Source of the DNA: Calditrichota bacterium
Lineage (GTDB): Bacteria > Calditrichota > Calditrichia > RBG-13-44-9
Length of the DNA stretch: 14,842 nt
Reading direction: 5' to 3'
Assembly: GCA_024276455.1 (NCBI GenBank)
Contig: JAJRXE010000533.1
Span: forward strand, 1 to 14,842
Made by a program: the position numbers and the translations under genes. Shown here piece after piece: positions 14,468 to 14,842 of the stretch. Below the pieces are notes generated by a model. It made no database searches, was not told the DNA's origin, and saw only the letters and a program-made list of their open reading frames with translations. Position 1 is the stretch's first letter. Each line of letters opens with the position of its first letter.

Positions 14468-14842
14468 ATGGATTTTCTCACCATTGACGATCTGCAATTG
14501 CAAAGTAAAACCGTGCTGGTACGGGTTGACTTTAATGTACCTCTGACCGACGACCTTCAGGTGCGGGACGATTTTCGGATTCGCTCCGCCCTGCCAACCA
14601 TAAAGAAAATTGTGAAAGACGGCGGGAGAGCCGTGTTGTGCTCCCACCTGGGACGCCCCAAGGGGCAGCGGGTTGATTCCATGAGTTTACGACCGGTGGC
14701 CCAACGTCTGCAGGAACTGCTGGGCCAGGAAGTGAAGTTTGCCAACGATTGTGTGGGTGACGAAGTGCTGGCGCTGAAACGATCCCTGCAAGACGGCGAA
14801 GTACTGTTGCTGGGATCGTTTCAGCGCCAGCACTTCGTCACC
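14468..14842 (+). CDS. pgk: Phosphoglycerate kinase, 5' part, with artefactual end
   Basis: 125 codons of phosphoglycerate kinase, which transfers phosphate from 1,3-bisphosphoglycerate to ADP in glycolysis. Seen: VRVDFNVPL at 18-26 and SHLGRPKG at 59-66, both substrate-binding signatures of the N-terminal domain, then FANDCVGDEVLALKRSLQDGEVLLL at 91-115. The family continues with a Glu-Asn-x-Arg-Phe motif, but here residues 116-125 read GSFQRQHFVT. This tail is coded by the inverted copy at the window end, so genuine pgk sequence stops near 14812. GGAGG 7 bases before the ATG supports the start. A full enzyme has about 390-400 residues, so most of the gene is missing. Confidence 0.92.
   Translation, partial: MDFLTIDDLQLQSKTVLVRVDFNVPLTDDLQVRDDFRIRSALPTIKKIVKDGGRAVLCSHLGRPKGQRVDSMSLRPVAQRLQELLGQEVKFANDCVGDEVLALKRSLQDGEVLLLGSFQRQHFVT
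14756..14842. repeat. 31-bp perfect inverted repeat at the window end (probable fold-back artefact)
   Basis: Bases 14812-14842 are the exact reverse complement of 14756-14786, with 25 bases between (14787-14811). The left arm encodes normal PGK sequence; the right arm breaks the PGK reading at the conserved substrate motif and runs to the last base of the window. This is the form expected of a template-switch or fold-back chimera at a contig end. Confidence 0.9.

Overview
The window looks like a chromosomal segment from a bacterium of the Fibrobacterota-Chlorobiota-Bacteroidota wider group, most likely Calditrichota or a close relative. The reasons are a secreted peptidase ending in a type A sorting domain of the type IX secretion system with the QNYPNPFNP signature, several lipoproteins with TPR or Ig-like repeats, mid-range GC content, and AGGAGG-type ribosome binding sites. 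The phylum is inferred from family knowledge and was not tested. The gene content is mostly ordinary. No CRISPR array, transposase, tRNA, rRNA or phage gene was seen.

Layout. (1) 1-4318, minus strand: a cell-wall operon, read right to left, of a TPR-rich Slt70-like lytic transglycosylase, then an MltD-like lytic transglycosylase with LysM repeats that starts on the base after the previous stop, then a STAS-domain anti-sigma factor antagonist cut by the window edge. (2) 4319-4580: divergent intergenic region with a good candidate promoter for the minus operon. (3) 4581-9267, plus strand: an export and surface operon of a small unknown exported protein, a 1021-residue HExxH metallopeptidase with a type IX sorting domain, and a lipoprotein with two HYDIN/ASPM-like Ig domains and a TPR-like tail. 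It ends at a strong hairpin terminator that also serves the converging genes. (4) 9405-12081, minus strand: a four-gene operon of TPR lipoprotein, mannose-1-phosphate guanylyltransferase (GDP-mannose synthesis), small unknown protein and PilZ domain protein. The genes overlap or nearly touch, suggesting a surface-polysaccharide module linked to c-di-GMP. (5) 12082-12466: a 385-bp gap with a GC-rich hairpin that may be a dispersed repeat or structured RNA. (6) 12467-13066, minus strand: a lipoprotein of unknown function. (7) 13400-14842, plus strand: the glycolytic genes gap and pgk, with a promoter whose -35 box lies inside a palindrome.

Two anomalies stand out. The gap gene is an intact NAD-type GAPDH in sequence, but codon 247 is an in-frame TAA, and 86 clean GAPDH codons follow in the same frame. 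The last 31 bases of the window are a perfect inverted copy of bases 14756-14786 inside pgk. They replace the expected PGK sequence, which points to a fold-back assembly or library artefact at a contig end. Together these make a sequencing or assembly cause for the gap stop plausible, though a real nonsense mutation or split enzyme is not excluded. I did not find a convincing undescribed system. The best biological leads are the peptidase operon, the ManC/PilZ operon with its unknown small protein, and the palindromic gap promoter.
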